Shown here in pieces: positions 8,832 to 16,836 of a stretch of 48,112 bases of DNA. The notes beneath the pieces were generated by a model that saw nothing but the letters and a program-made list of their open reading frames with translations, ran no database searches and was not told the DNA's origin. A program made the translations under genes and the position numbers. The stretch covers positions 1 through 48,112 of the forward strand of contig CAMDRI010000020.1 of the NCBI GenBank assembly GCA_945906725.1. The letters are read 5' to 3'. The stretch's first letter is position 1. The number at the start of each line of letters is the position of its first letter. The DNA is from Candidatus Kuenenia stuttgartensis (GTDB lineage Bacteria > Planctomycetota > Planctomycetia > Planctomycetales > Planctomycetaceae).

Positions 8832-9452
8832 TCAGCGGGAGTTCGACGGCACGCAATCGTGCCCGTTGTGCCAATAGACGTGATTTCGTCCGGCATGCTT
8901 CGCCGAGTACAACGCGTCATCAGCACGCTGAATCAACCCCTCTGGGATCTCAGGATTGATCACCTCAGCCACACCCAGGCTGACCGTCACCTGCGTGTCT
9001 CCTTTTCTCAGGGAGACCGCTTGAGCAGCGACTGCCTGTCGAACCCGTTCGGCAGCGACTGCGGCCTCCTGCAATTTCGACCCGGGACAGATGACCGCGA
9101 ATTCGTCGCCGCCGTAACGGCAGACGATGTCCATCTGGCGCAGCGTCGAAGACAAAACCTGCGCGACTGTTCGCAGAGCGAGGTCGCCAGACAAATGACT
9201 GTGGTCATCGTTGAATACTTTGAAGTGGTCGATGTCGATCATGATCAGCGAGAAGTGGACGCCCTGCCGTTGCCGTTGTGAAAATTGATGCCCCATTTCC
9301 TCGTCAAAAGCTCGTCGATTTTTCAATCCGGTCAGCATGTCGGTGCGAGCATCGCTCCTAAATGTGTCCAACGCTTGGCGGCCCCGAATTCGCCAAGCGA
9401 CTCCAAAGCCGATGACCAAGCAAATCAGTGACATCACAATCGTTGCCAACAT
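8832..9452 (-). CDS. Membrane-anchored diguanylate cyclase (GGDEF)
   Basis: The protein has 206 residues. One N-terminal membrane helix (residues 1-20, MLATIVMSLICLVIGFGVAW) is followed directly by a GGDEF domain. It has DMLTGLKNRRAFDEE, then MIDIDHFKVFNDDHSHLSGD (metal-binding Asp and substrate site), then an intact YGGDEF at 113-118. An RxxD inhibitory site, RQMD at 105-108, sits exactly five residues before GGDEF, so product feedback by c-di-GMP is expected. SLGVAE and the ADDALYSAKHAGRN end are also canonical. It should make c-di-GMP from two GTP at the membrane face. No sensor domain is present, so regulation would come by dimerisation or partner proteins. It is divergent from csrA across about 260 bases, placing two global lifestyle regulators side by side. 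Confidence 0.93.
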   Translation of the reverse strand: MLATIVMSLICLVIGFGVAWRIRGRQALDTFRSDARTDMLTGLKNRRAFDEEMGHQFSQRQRQGVHFSLIMIDIDHFKVFNDDHSHLSGDLALRTVAQVLSSTLRQMDIVCRYGGDEFAVICPGSKLQEAAVAAERVRQAVAAQAVSLRKGDTQVTVSLGVAEVINPEIPEGLIQRADDALYSAKHAGRNHVYWHNGHDCVPSNSR

Positions 9453-9701
9453 GGCTCAGAGTGTCCCGACTATTGGTTGATCGTGGCAAGGTTCGCGTGA
9501 CCGTTACAGCCGGACCCGCAATCTTGAGATTTTCTTGATTCGCAGCTCGCGATTGATGTGGGTTGACCTACCTTTTCGTCGAATTGCGCCGGGCCATGCA
9601 AAGTCCGGGGACGACTCGCAGCAACGATCGATTTTGGAACTTGCGGCTTGAGGCTCATGGTTGAGTTTCAATACCGGTCGCAAGCAAAACCCTTTTGGCC
9701 T

Positions 9702-9711
9702 AAGGACAGGA
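9702..9711 (+). promoter_or_regulatory. Tandem GGA motifs in the csrA leader (candidate CsrA autoregulation site)
   Basis: The bases just before the csrA ATG read TAAGGACAGGACC, giving AAGGA at 9702-9706 and CAGGA at 9707-9711, both overlapping the ribosome binding site. CsrA proteins bind ANGGA-type motifs near start codons and commonly repress their own mRNA. Two adjacent GGAs could also simply be a strong Shine-Dalgarno region, so this is suggestive only. Confidence 0.4.
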
Positions 9712-9713
9712 CC

Positions 9714-9905
9714 ATGTTGGTACTCAGCCGCAAAAAAGACGAGAAGATCATCATTGGTGACAACATCGCGATCATGATCGTGGACATCCAAGGGGACAAA
9801 GTCCGCCTGGGAATCGAAGCCCCTCGCGAGGTGAGCGTGCATCGCGAAGAGGTCTATCAAGCCATCCAAAACAAACAGACCGAACCAGCCGCCGTCAATT
9901 CTTGA
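9714..9905 (+). CDS. csrA: Carbon storage regulator CsrA
   Basis: The protein has 63 residues and is a textbook Csr[19 protein letters not shown], then [19 protein letters not shown]. It is a small beta-rich dimer that binds GGA motifs in mRNA leaders and controls translation or stability of targets. The Leu4 and Arg6 of strand 1 and the [16 protein letters not shown] strand 5/helix region, which build the RNA-binding face, are intact. The ATG at 9714 matches the family start; the longer reading from 9648 is leader sequence. It stands alone with a clear terminator after it and faces away from a diguanylate cyclase gene. In many bacteria CsrA also controls GGDEF genes, so cross-talk is possible but not shown. 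Confidence 0.97.
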   Translation: MLVLSRKKDEKIIIGDNIAIMIVDIQGDKVRLGIEAPREVSVHREEVYQAIQNKQTEPAAVNS

Positions 9906-9936
9906 TGCCCGATTCGTTCACGGCCGAGACTTCCCA

Positions 9937-9966
9937 ACAGCCGCGTGCAGAACGTGGCTGTTTTTG
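9937..9966 (+). terminator. Rho-independent terminator of csrA
   Basis: ACAGCCGCGT, a 5-base loop, then ACGTGGCTGT form a 10-bp stem with one G-U pair, followed at once by a run of T (TTTTTGG). It begins 32 bases after the csrA stop. The gene beyond is convergent, so one terminator here is expected. Confidence 0.8.
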
Positions 9967-9989
9967 GTAAAGCTGGCAAGTCGACAACG

Positions 9990-11174
9990 CTACGGGATGA
10001 CGTGATACTTGCCACCGTTGTTCTGCGACAAACCCTGCATCACTTGTTCGGCCATGAGAATTTCTCGCATCCGGCGATACGTCGCCTCACCCAGTTTGGT
10101 CATGGCCGCGCTCGCTTTTTTCTGACGCATCAGTTCCAGCCCGGCCTGCTGTTTCTCGGTGAGCCAGGTCTCGAACACCAATGTGTGAATCGTCGTGCGA
10201 GACTGTTGAATGCCCTTGACGATGTCGTTCGCCGGCCCACTGAAGCAGCCATCCGTCAAAAAATAAATGACGTCAGGCCGCATTCGCAGAGCCATCAGCA
10301 GCGCGGCCGTGGGATCCGTGTCACCCTGTGCCGGTACTTGCTCCACCCATTCCAGAAAGTACTGCTGGTTTTCCGGTGCCGCCGACACCATTCGCTCCGC
10401 CGGCATCGGGATCGCTTCGTAATTGAAGAAGACGATGAAAAACTCTTGATCCGGTCGCAGGTGCGCCAGCGAATTTGTGAGTTCCATCTTCATCTTTCGG
10501 AACCGTGTCTTGGCGTCGCTGTCGTGCGGATGATTCATGCTCAGCGAGCAATCCAGTACGAAAACAAACGATTTGCCCTCGGAGGCCATTCCAAAGAACG
10601 ACTTGCCGTTACCACCCTCGCGGCCATTCCCTTTTCCGTGGCCAATGCCCTGGCCCTGGCCACGTCCCATGCCGGAGCCCACCCGATTAGTGGGTGCTCC
10701 CACTGTGCGACTGAGATCAGAATCGGCGGCAGAGTTCCAGTTCAAACTGGCGAACGCCGTTTGAATTGGAATGGAAACATCAGGTTCTGGACTGCGATAT
10801 TCCGGCAGAAAACCGCCCATCGAGCCACCATCGGCAGGAGACGGTGCCGCTGCCGATCCGCCGGCCGAGAAGTCGACGAACTGAGCTGAAGTCTCTTCGG
10901 GAGCCACCCAGTCGGTTTCAAAAACACTCTCGCGGAACTGTCTGCCGCTCGGCAACAAAGAAACCGCAGCGCAAATCGCCAAACTTAAGTGGAGCAACAA
11001 CGACACCGCCAACGCGCGGTTCGATGGACGACTGGTCCAAGCCGGAAGCCGAACTGACCGACTCGCCCGACGGCAACGAGCTCGGCAATGGCCGCCGATT
11101 CGCGCAAGTCGTTCCAGCGAACAGAATTCTTTGAGGACAGCAAGCAAGGCGAGAGTTTCCGGGTCTGGTTTCAT
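9990..11174 (-). CDS. Membrane-anchored von Willebrand factor A (VWA) protein
   Basis: The protein has 394 residues. After a basic N-terminus comes one membrane helix (about 53-74, ALAVSLLLHLSLAICAAVSLL), then a Gly-rich linker (about 164-190), then a VWA domain from about 200. The metal-ion-dependent adhesion site is complete: DCSLS (208-212), the Thr in QGDTDPTAALL, and the Asp in VIYFLTDG. VWA domains bind protein partners or matrix through a coordinated Mg ion. The product is probably held in the cytoplasmic membrane with the VWA part outside. The end LSQNNGGKYHVIP suggests the C-terminus is complete. The ATG is at 11172-11174. It is convergent with csrA and downstream of a ferritin-like gene on the same strand (229-base gap with nothing recognisable in it). 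Confidence 0.85.
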   Translation of the reverse strand: MKPDPETLALLAVLKEFCSLERLARIGGHCRARCRRASRSVRLPAWTSRPSNRALAVSLLLHLSLAICAAVSLLPSGRQFRESVFETDWVAPEETSAQFVDFSAGGSAAAPSPADGGSMGGFLPEYRSPEPDVSIPIQTAFASLNWNSAADSDLSRTVGAPTNRVGSGMGRGQGQGIGHGKGNGREGGNGKSFFGMASEGKSFVFVLDCSLSMNHPHDSDAKTRFRKMKMELTNSLAHLRPDQEFFIVFFNYEAIPMPAERMVSAAPENQQYFLEWVEQVPAQGDTDPTAALLMALRMRPDVIYFLTDGCFSGPANDIVKGIQQSRTTIHTLVFETWLTEKQQAGLELMRQKKASAAMTKLGEATYRRMREILMAEQVMQGLSQNNGGKYHVIP

Positions 11175-11403
11175 CCTGGCTTACGGACTGCCTGCGGTGC
11201 GGGAGGTGTGGGACACAAGTTAATCCGCACGAGCGATCGTTGCCAAAGGAACAATCGACGCAAACGAATCACCCTAAAAGCAGGCTCGATGTGTCTGTCG
11301 GCATCCGGAACGGGCCGTCCGCAAACAACTCTTGGATTTCGCGGACTCACAACCGGCAGCACGAGAACCTGCCGGCTTTGTCGGATTCGCGGCGAGTCTG
11401 ACG

Positions 11404-12825
11404 TCAGGCCGATCCAGAGATCGATTTCAAATCGGCACGAACCTCGGCATAGCTCTCATTGAACGCGAGCGCCGCCGGATCGGGCGTCACACCCCACCCA
11501 GCACACGCCGCGCGATACAACTCCGGCCACCAGTTGCGATGCTCCGTCAGCCCCTCATCGAGGTATCGCTGCCACTGACTCAGGATCGTGGACCAGCAAC
11601 GATCACCGTAGCTCAATGCCGTGTTGAGATTGGAAAACTCGGTGACGTACCACGCGCGGCCGATCTGCGAGTGCAGAACCTCATCCGCCCAATCGAAGTC
11701 TTGAATGAGCTTCGCCAACGGGATGCCGGACTCTGTCGCAACCTCCCATTCAAACCGCTTGCCGTTGCGGGGCATCAAACCTTGCTCGATGAAGTACAGC
11801 ACCGCGTGCCGATCGCGCGGCGAGAGTTGCGTGTTCAAATTCAGCGACCAGGTGAAGTTGATTGGAATGCTTGACCAGTCGATCCCCTGACTGACGAAGC
11901 CGACTTCGCCGAGCATCGCGTGCCGAGCCTCATCCCACAGTTGCCGCGACATGTCGCGGTAGTACTTCCACGGCTTACCGGGCGTCTGATGAATGATGCT
12001 GGCCATCATCTCAGGGACGTCGATCTCTCGAAGCCGTTTGTAAAACAGCATCAGCACTTTGTCGCGTGGCGAGAATCGCTCGTCGTACAAAAATGCCTCA
12101 GGGTTCACGCCGCCGTTGAACGAATCGTGAAACCGGGCGTCACGCTTGGGGACCGCATCGAACTCGAACGGTTTCGTGGAGTAAACCGGTTTTAGTTCCC
12201 CCGGATCTTTCGCCTCCCGACCGCGCAGACGTGATGCTGCCGCCAAACACTTGCTGAGCAATTCCAACCAGCCATCGGCGGCTCGTGGTGCCCCGGTCCT
12301 CTGCAATACCACGATCGATTCGTTTCCGAATTGAACCATCTCTCGTATTTCGAGCAATGCGAAGCGAGCGATCCGCACGCTGGGAGCATCCACCAATGGA
12401 TTGGTGGTATCGACATAGTCCTCAAAAGAAGAAACCAATTCGGGAAGAACGATTTCGTAGATGCCGTCCAGCAGCGCGAGTGTCGTTGGAGCACAGAGCA
12501 CTTCGTCGCACTGCAGTTTCAACGCTGGATGCGGCACCTCGTCCAGCCCAAGCGGCGGCTCACGCATCTCCGACACGCGCGTGCGAATCGCCGTGATGTG
12601 TTCAGCGCAGAGATAGGCGTGATGGCTGAACGCCGTCTTCAATTCGTACAACGGCTCGGACGTGATCCGAGCGGTAAATATTTCGTGCAACCGCGACAAC
12701 AGATAGTGATTGTACTTCAACCAATCGACGCACTCGGCGACAGACATTCCTTGCCTCTGAGCCGCCGCGAAATTGCAAAGTCCCGCCAAAGGTGGAACAA
12801 GCGGTGTGGACTTGCTGGGACGCAT
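11404..12825 (-). CDS. Ferritin-like di-metal protein of unknown function
   Basis: The protein has 473 residues, is soluble and helix-rich. The C-terminal half has two ExxH motifs: DEARHAML (about residue 307) and, farther on, ADEVLHSQIG. A preceding Glu lies in RLREIDVPEMMASIIHQTPG. This Glu + ExxH ... ExxH pattern is that of ferritin-like di-iron or di-manganese carboxylate enzymes. The N-terminal half (from CVDWLKYNHYLLSRLHEIF) is a separate helical region with no assigned family. GAGG lies about 6 bases before the ATG at 12823-12825. It is divergent from a DUF1501 gene, and a palindrome (12866-12886) in the shared 127-base gap could regulate both. Oxygen chemistry is plausible but no substrate can be named. 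Confidence 0.7.
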   Translation of the reverse strand: MRPSKSTPLVPPLAGLCNFAAAQRQGMSVAECVDWLKYNHYLLSRLHEIFTARITSEPLYELKTAFSHHAYLCAEHITAIRTRVSEMREPPLGLDEVPHPALKLQCDEVLCAPTTLALLDGIYEIVLPELVSSFEDYVDTTNPLVDAPSVRIARFALLEIREMVQFGNESIVVLQRTGAPRAADGWLELLSKCLAAASRLRGREAKDPGELKPVYSTKPFEFDAVPKRDARFHDSFNGGVNPEAFLYDERFSPRDKVLMLFYKRLREIDVPEMMASIIHQTPGKPWKYYRDMSRQLWDEARHAMLGEVGFVSQGIDWSSIPINFTWSLNLNTQLSPRDRHAVLYFIEQGLMPRNGKRFEWEVATESGIPLAKLIQDFDWADEVLHSQIGRAWYVTEFSNLNTALSYGDRCWSTILSQWQRYLDEGLTEHRNWWPELYRAACAGWGVTPDPAALAFNESYAEVRADLKSISGSA

Positions 12826-12865
12826 GATGGCCTCAATCGGAATAGGAAACGTCGAGAACCGAGCA

Positions 12866-12886
12866 CAAAGTCCCCTTTGGACTTTG
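12866..12886. promoter_or_regulatory. Perfect palindrome in a divergent promoter region
   Basis: CAAAGTCC at 12866-12873, a 5-base spacer (CCTTT), then GGACTTTG at 12879-12886. It lies between the starts of the ferritin-like gene (minus) and the DUF1501 gene (plus). It is not followed by a T run and lies upstream of both genes, so an operator for a dimeric regulator is likelier than a terminator. No regulator is named. Confidence 0.4.
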
Positions 12887-12952
12887 GCTGTGAATGGTCT
12901 ATCAGTAAAGTGTTTTCATTGTCGTCGAAATGCAATCCCTGGAGTTCAAGCC

Positions 12953-14389
12953 ATGTTCAGCGTGCTTGGCCAATCTGGAAAACTATGCGATGGGGTAACT
13001 CGCCGTGAAGCGATGCGTGTCGGCGGGCTGTCGTTGTTCGCAGGCATGAGCCTACCGAGATTGCTGCATGCGGCGGAATCGAGTCCGTCGACGCGGCAAG
13101 GCAAAGCTAAATCGGTGATACTGTTCAATCTGCTCGGTGGGCCAAGCCACCAGGATATGTTCGACCTCAAGCCCGATGCTCCTGTCGAAGTTCGCGGCGA
13201 GTTCCAGCCGATCAGCACTTCGCTCCCCGGCCTGCACATCTGCGAGCATTTACCGAACACCGCCAAGCTGATGCACAAGGCGTGTCTGATTCGATCGGTG
13301 ACGCACGGCTACAACGCTCACAACCCGCTCAACATCATGACCGGCTTCAGCGGCGGCCGTTTCGATCAATTGCGTTCGGAGCCGACCGACCCGCCCGACA
13401 TCGGCGCAGTCTGTCAGTATCTCAAGATGGGCCAGCGCGACATGCCCGGTGCCGTCTGCTTGCCGTGCTATCCCGGTTGGGGCGAGAGTTCAATGTACCC
13501 CGGCATACGTCGGCCGGGACCGTACGGCGGGTTTCTCGGCAGCCAGTATGATCCGCTCTTCGCCGTCTGCGAACCAAAGTTCGATCGCGAGCCGAAGGTC
13601 GCGTACTACGACCAAGTCATCCCGATGGGTGATCCGAAGTTGCCGACGCTCGATGAACTGCCTGGGCTGTCAGTCAATCGGCTCGATCGCCGGCGATCGA
13701 TGCTCGATCAACTCGACACGCAGTTCGAGACGACTCGGCGTTCGGGAGCGATCGACCGGCTGAATCATTTCCAGCAGCGCGCGTTCGACATGTTGATCTC
13801 CAGCAAGACGCGCGACGCCTTCGATCTCTCCCGTGAACCCGACTCGCTGCGCGATCGCTACGGCCGCAACATGAGTGGTTCGAGTTTGCTCGTCGCGCGG
13901 CGACTCGTCGAAGCGGGCGTGCCATTCATCAGCGTCCATGCCGAGATCTTTGGCCGGTACGGTCACTCGTACGACATGCACGAAAACAACTTTGGCATGT
14001 TGAAGGACGCGAACTTGCCGATTCTCGATCGCGGCTATCCCGCGCTGATCGAAGACCTCGAATCGCGCGGATTACTCGACAGTACGCTCGTCGTCGTGAT
14101 GGGCGAGATGGGTCGCGCTCCGAAGGTGAACGGCAAGGCCGGCCGCGATCACTGGCCGCAATCCGGCTTCAGCCTGCTCACCGGCGGCGGCGTCAAACCC
14201 GGCTGCGTCTTCGGTGAGACCGACAAACAAGCCGCGTATCCGATCAGCCATCCGGTCTCACCCGGTGATCTCGTCGCAACGATCTATCAACTGCTCGGCA
14301 TCGACCCGCACCTGACCGTCCCCGACCCGCTCGGCCGCCCGGTCCACGTCGCCCACGGAGGCGATCCGATCTGGGACGTACTCACTTAG
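12953..14389 (+). CDS. DUF1501 protein (Tat-exported, alkaline-phosphatase-like fold)
   Basis: The protein has 478 residues from ATG 12953, with GGAG about 9 bases upstream; the longer frame from 12773 reads through the divergent promoter region. The N-terminus VTRREAMRVGGLSLFAGMSL is a Tat-type signal. It shows the family blocks LGGPSHQDMFDLKPDAP, SGSSLLVARRLVEAGVPFI and VVMGEMGRAPKVNGKAGRDHW, then a DPLGRPVH end. DUF1501 belongs to the sulfatase/alkaline-phosphatase-like clan but has no established reaction. The usual GGPSHxD motif is intact. It is not paired with a PSD1 gene here. Its TAG stop lies in the left arm of an inverted repeat shared with the convergent amidohydrolase gene. Confidence 0.9.
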   Translation: MFSVLGQSGKLCDGVTRREAMRVGGLSLFAGMSLPRLLHAAESSPSTRQGKAKSVILFNLLGGPSHQDMFDLKPDAPVEVRGEFQPISTSLPGLHICEHLPNTAKLMHKACLIRSVTHGYNAHNPLNIMTGFSGGRFDQLRSEPTDPPDIGAVCQYLKMGQRDMPGAVCLPCYPGWGESSMYPGIRRPGPYGGFLGSQYDPLFAVCEPKFDREPKVAYYDQVIPMGDPKLPTLDELPGLSVNRLDRRRSMLDQLDTQFETTRRSGAIDRLNHFQQRAFDMLISSKTRDAFDLSREPDSLRDRYGRNMSGSSLLVARRLVEAGVPFISVHAEIFGRYGHSYDMHENNFGMLKDANLPILDRGYPALIEDLESRGLLDSTLVVVMGEMGRAPKVNGKAGRDHWPQSGFSLLTGGGVKPGCVFGETDKQAAYPISHPVSPGDLVATIYQLLGIDPHLTVPDPLGRPVHVAHGGDPIWDVLT

Positions 14390-14453
14390 GACGGACACTC
14401 TTGCCCGTCCGACTATCGCGAGAAACCACAGACGGGCAAGAGTGCCCATCCTA
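14387..14453. repeat. 23-bp inverted repeat supplying stop codons to both convergent genes
   Basis: The left arm at 14387-14409 begins TAGGACGGACACTCTTGCCC. The right arm at 14431-14453, read on the minus strand, begins TAGGATGGGCACTCTTGCCC. The arms match at 21 of 23 positions around a 21-base loop. The outer TAG of the left arm is the stop of the DUF1501 gene, and the outer TAG of the right arm is the stop of the amidohydrolase gene. No T run follows, so it is either a bidirectional attenuating hairpin or an inserted palindromic element. Confidence 0.85.
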
Positions 14454-15599
14454 CAACACCCCCACTCGCCGTCCTGCGCGGAAACAGTGCCGCACCTCGA
14501 AGCTTCGCCGGCCGATTTCGGTCACTCCTTCCGAATCCGTCAGCGGGATTTCACCATCAATGATGTCGAGCACGGTGATGTCGGCGCAGGCTCCCGGTTT
14601 TAGAGTCCCGATCTCATCCGCCATGCCGAGCCACGCGGCGCACGTCGTTGTCGAGCGGCGGATGATTTCGGGCACGCTCATCCCTAGATGCAAGAACTTG
14701 GTGAGAGTCGTGACGAGATCGAACACCGGCCCATGTACGTTGTAGGTGTGCAAATCACTGCTGAGAAAATCGGGCACGACTCCTTGATCGAGCATCGGCC
14801 TCGCGACGCGCCAAGCGAAGCTGCCGGAACCGTGGCCGACATCTAGCAGCACTCCCTCACGCTGTTTCTCGCGGACGATCGAGCAGACCTGCGTTCGGTC
14901 ATCGACCAGCTTGCAATTCTTGTCGTGGAAGCAGTGAGTCATCACGTCGCCGCAGCGCAACGACTCAAAGAGATGCTCGATCCGCAGCGACGAGTTCGCC
15001 GGGTGCACAACGAGCGGCAACTTCGTCGCATCGGCCGCCAGTCGAGCAAGTCGCAATCCCTCGGCCTCGTTCCTGCCATCATTCGAGATGTCGGCCATGC
15101 AGCGCACTTTGATGCCGGCCACGCAGTCGCGATGTCTCTCGACCGCTTCGACGCAGCCATCCACGTCGCAATACGCCAAGTCCCAAAGCTCTCCGAGCGC
15201 CGGTTTCGTGTCGTTGCTGCTAATCAATCCCTGCCCGGCAATCAGCATCAGCGCTTTGACGCGAGTCTTCGCCGTGTCGATCACGAACCGTCGAAAGCCG
15301 TCGAAGATCAGCCCGCCCGCCGTTCCGAAATCCAAGACGGTTGTCACTCCGCGAGCCAAACAGGTCTCGTCGGCATCAACGCCAAAGTTGCTGACTCCGG
15401 GAAAGACGTGGACGTGAAAGTCGATCAACCCCGGCACGACCAGCAGGCCGGTGCAATCGAGCGTCTGTTTGGCGACGACCAGCGCGGACGGATCGAGAAT
15501 CGCGGCGACTCGGCCACCTTTAATGGCAATGTTGCGGCGAGCATTCAATTCGACGGCGGGATCAATCACGGTTCCGTTGGTCAGCACGAAGTCGTACAT
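14451..15599 (-). CDS. Metal-dependent amidohydrolase/deacetylase
   Basis: The protein has 382 residues with a full set of amidohydrolase-superfamily ligands. These are His62 and His64 in IDFHVHVFPG, a Lys likely to be carbamylated at 164 (AGIKVRC), His199 (VVHPAN), His222 (THCFH) and Asp282 (SSDLHTYN). It therefore should hold a two-metal centre and hydrolyse a C-N bond in a cytoplasmic substrate. Overall order and the ALARGVTTVLDFG-type segment fit the group annotated as amidohydrolase/deacetylase family metallohydrolase, near dihydroorotases and adenine deaminases. The substrate cannot be told from sequence. It starts at ATG 15597-15599, divergent from hisA, with a palindromic repeat between. 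Its TAG stop falls in the shared inverted repeat with the DUF1501 gene. Confidence 0.85.
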   Translation of the reverse strand: MYDFVLTNGTVIDPAVELNARRNIAIKGGRVAAILDPSALVVAKQTLDCTGLLVVPGLIDFHVHVFPGVSNFGVDADETCLARGVTTVLDFGTAGGLIFDGFRRFVIDTAKTRVKALMLIAGQGLISSNDTKPALGELWDLAYCDVDGCVEAVERHRDCVAGIKVRCMADISNDGRNEAEGLRLARLAADATKLPLVVHPANSSLRIEHLFESLRCGDVMTHCFHDKNCKLVDDRTQVCSIVREKQREGVLLDVGHGSGSFAWRVARPMLDQGVVPDFLSSDLHTYNVHGPVFDLVTTLTKFLHLGMSVPEIIRRSTTTCAAWLGMADEIGTLKPGACADITVLDIIDGEIPLTDSEGVTEIGRRSFEVRHCFRAGRRVGVL

Positions 15600-15674
15600 G
15601 GCGATTCCTCGATGGTGCGAAAACAGTGCATGATGAGCGGTGACGATCCGGCAAACAACCGTTATCGTCGCGAC

Positions 15675-15731
15675 TGGGGCAGGTTTTCAACCTGCCATTT
15701 AAACAGCCGGGCAGGTTGAAATCCTGCCCCA
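15675..15731. repeat. 22-bp near-perfect inverted repeat between divergent genes
   Basis: The left arm at 15675-15696 begins TGGGGCAGGTTTTCAACC. The right arm at 15710-15731, read on the minus strand, begins TGGGGCAGGATTTCAACC. They match at 21 of 22 positions around a 13-base loop. It is upstream of both the amidohydrolase and hisA, only 13 bases before the hisA ATG, so a terminator role is unlikely. It would fold into a very stable RNA hairpin in the hisA leader. It could be a palindromic repeat element or a leader attenuator. Confidence 0.8.
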
Positions 15732-15744
15732 CGAAAGACGGTTC

Positions 15745-16518
15745 ATGGAAATCCTGCCGGCGATTGATTTGCGAGACGGCAAGTGCGTTCGCTTGCGACA
15801 AGGAGACTATGCTCAGGAAACGATCTTCGGCGACGATCCCACCGAGATGGCTCGGCGGTGGGCGGCCGAAGGGACACGCTGGCTACACCTCGTCGATTTG
15901 GATGGTGCGAAAGCTGGGCGGCCGGTGAATCATGAAGTCGTCCGCCGCATCGTGCAGGCGACCGGAGTGAAGTGCGAACTCGGCGGCGGCATTCGGGACG
16001 AAGCCGCGATTCGGCTGATGCTCGATGACGTCGGCGTTGAGCGAGTCATCATCGGTACGCAGGCTCTCAAGCAACCGGACTGGTTCCGCGAGATGGCCAA
16101 GCGTTGGCCAGGCCGATTGGTGCTGGGTATCGACGCGCGCGATGGGATGGTCGCGACCGAAGGCTGGCTCGACGTCTCGAAGACGTCCGCCATCGAATTA
16201 GCGAAGTCGTACACCGAGCTTGATCTGGCGGCAGTCGTGTACACGAACATCGCCAACGATGGCATGATGCAGGGCGTCGATGAGGGGACAATCCGCGACA
16301 TGATCGCACTGACGGCACTCGGCCTGCCGGTGATTGCGTCCGGAGGCGTGACGACATTACGAGATGTCAAGCGTCTCGCCGAAGTCAGTAGAAAACATCC
16401 GAAGCTGATCGGTGCGATCATTGGCCGAGCGATTTACGAAGGCACGATCCACGTCGCAGAAGCAATAAAGGCAGTGTTTGACACCGTAACGGAGGTTGCG
16501 CCTACCCAATGGCCGTAA
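15745..16518 (+). CDS. hisA: HisA, phosphoribosylformimino-AICAR-ribotide isomerase
   Basis: The protein has 257 residues and is a single (beta/alpha)8 barrel. [20 protein letters not shown] carries the catalytic Asp8, and [17 protein letters not shown] carries the second catalytic Asp near 129. Phosphate loops are seen in [19 protein letters not shown] and [12 protein letters not shown]. It performs the Amadori isomerisation of ProFAR to PRFAR, the fourth step of histidine synthesis. No other his gene is nearby, so it is an orphan in this window, common where his genes are scattered. There is no strong ribosome binding site; a 22-bp hairpin ends 13 bases before the ATG. The C-terminal [12 protein letters not shown] tail is longer than usual and may have been extended by sequence drift. 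Confidence 0.95.
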   Translation: MEILPAIDLRDGKCVRLRQGDYAQETIFGDDPTEMARRWAAEGTRWLHLVDLDGAKAGRPVNHEVVRRIVQATGVKCELGGGIRDEAAIRLMLDDVGVERVIIGTQALKQPDWFREMAKRWPGRLVLGIDARDGMVATEGWLDVSKTSAIELAKSYTELDLAAVVYTNIANDGMMQGVDEGTIRDMIALTALGLPVIASGGVTTLRDVKRLAEVSRKHPKLIGAIIGRAIYEGTIHVAEAIKAVFDTVTEVAPTQWP

Positions 16519-16828
16519 CCAGACTGGCATTTCGAATGGGACGGCAAACTCACGATTGATGGACTACGAGAAATTGTAACGGCGATCGTTGCTACATATG
16601 GTTCTTCGTGTTGAACTCGATCTGTTCGACGAAGGGTACGCCAGAGTGATTGTCTTTCGGGAGGGCATGAAGATCGGCGTGATCTACGTCACCTGAACGA
16701 ATGAACCAGCGGATCCGGTTGCCTCGGTTTACTACGGAGAGGATGATCAAGAAGTCCATTCCACCGAGATTGATGAAGTAGTCCGATTGCTAGCAGCTTG
16801 CCGAACCGCGTTCCCCGATTCCGATTAG
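16519..16828 (+). pseudogene. Decayed small gene between hisA and the serine hydrolase
   Basis: Directly after the hisA stop, one frame reads PDWHFEWDGKLTIDGLREIV and on to a TGA. The next frame then gives VLRVELDLFDEGYARVIVFR up to an in-frame TGA at 16694-16696. After that the same frame continues as TNEPADPVASVYYGEDDQEV and EIDEVVRLLAACRTAFPDSD to a TAG at 16826-16828. These acidic, protein-like stretches in two frames with an internal stop look like a roughly 100-residue gene broken by one frameshift and one nonsense change. No family was recognised. A short real ORF (16598-16696, 32 codons) is an alternative. Confidence 0.5.
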
Positions 16829-16836
16829 TCGATTGG

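Noticed and set aside
9945..10889. 314-codon plus frame opposite the VWA gene
   Set aside because: It starts inside the csrA terminator and has no coding character; the minus strand has a full VWA adhesion site.
11171..11362. 63-codon minus-strand frame ending in an ATGA overlap with the VWA gene
   Set aside because: The overlap is tempting, but the product is a basic, Pro-rich string with no protein-like pattern, and no ribosome binding site precedes it.
15675..15731. Rho-independent terminator reading of the hairpin
   Set aside because: Both neighbouring genes start here and no T run follows on either strand.
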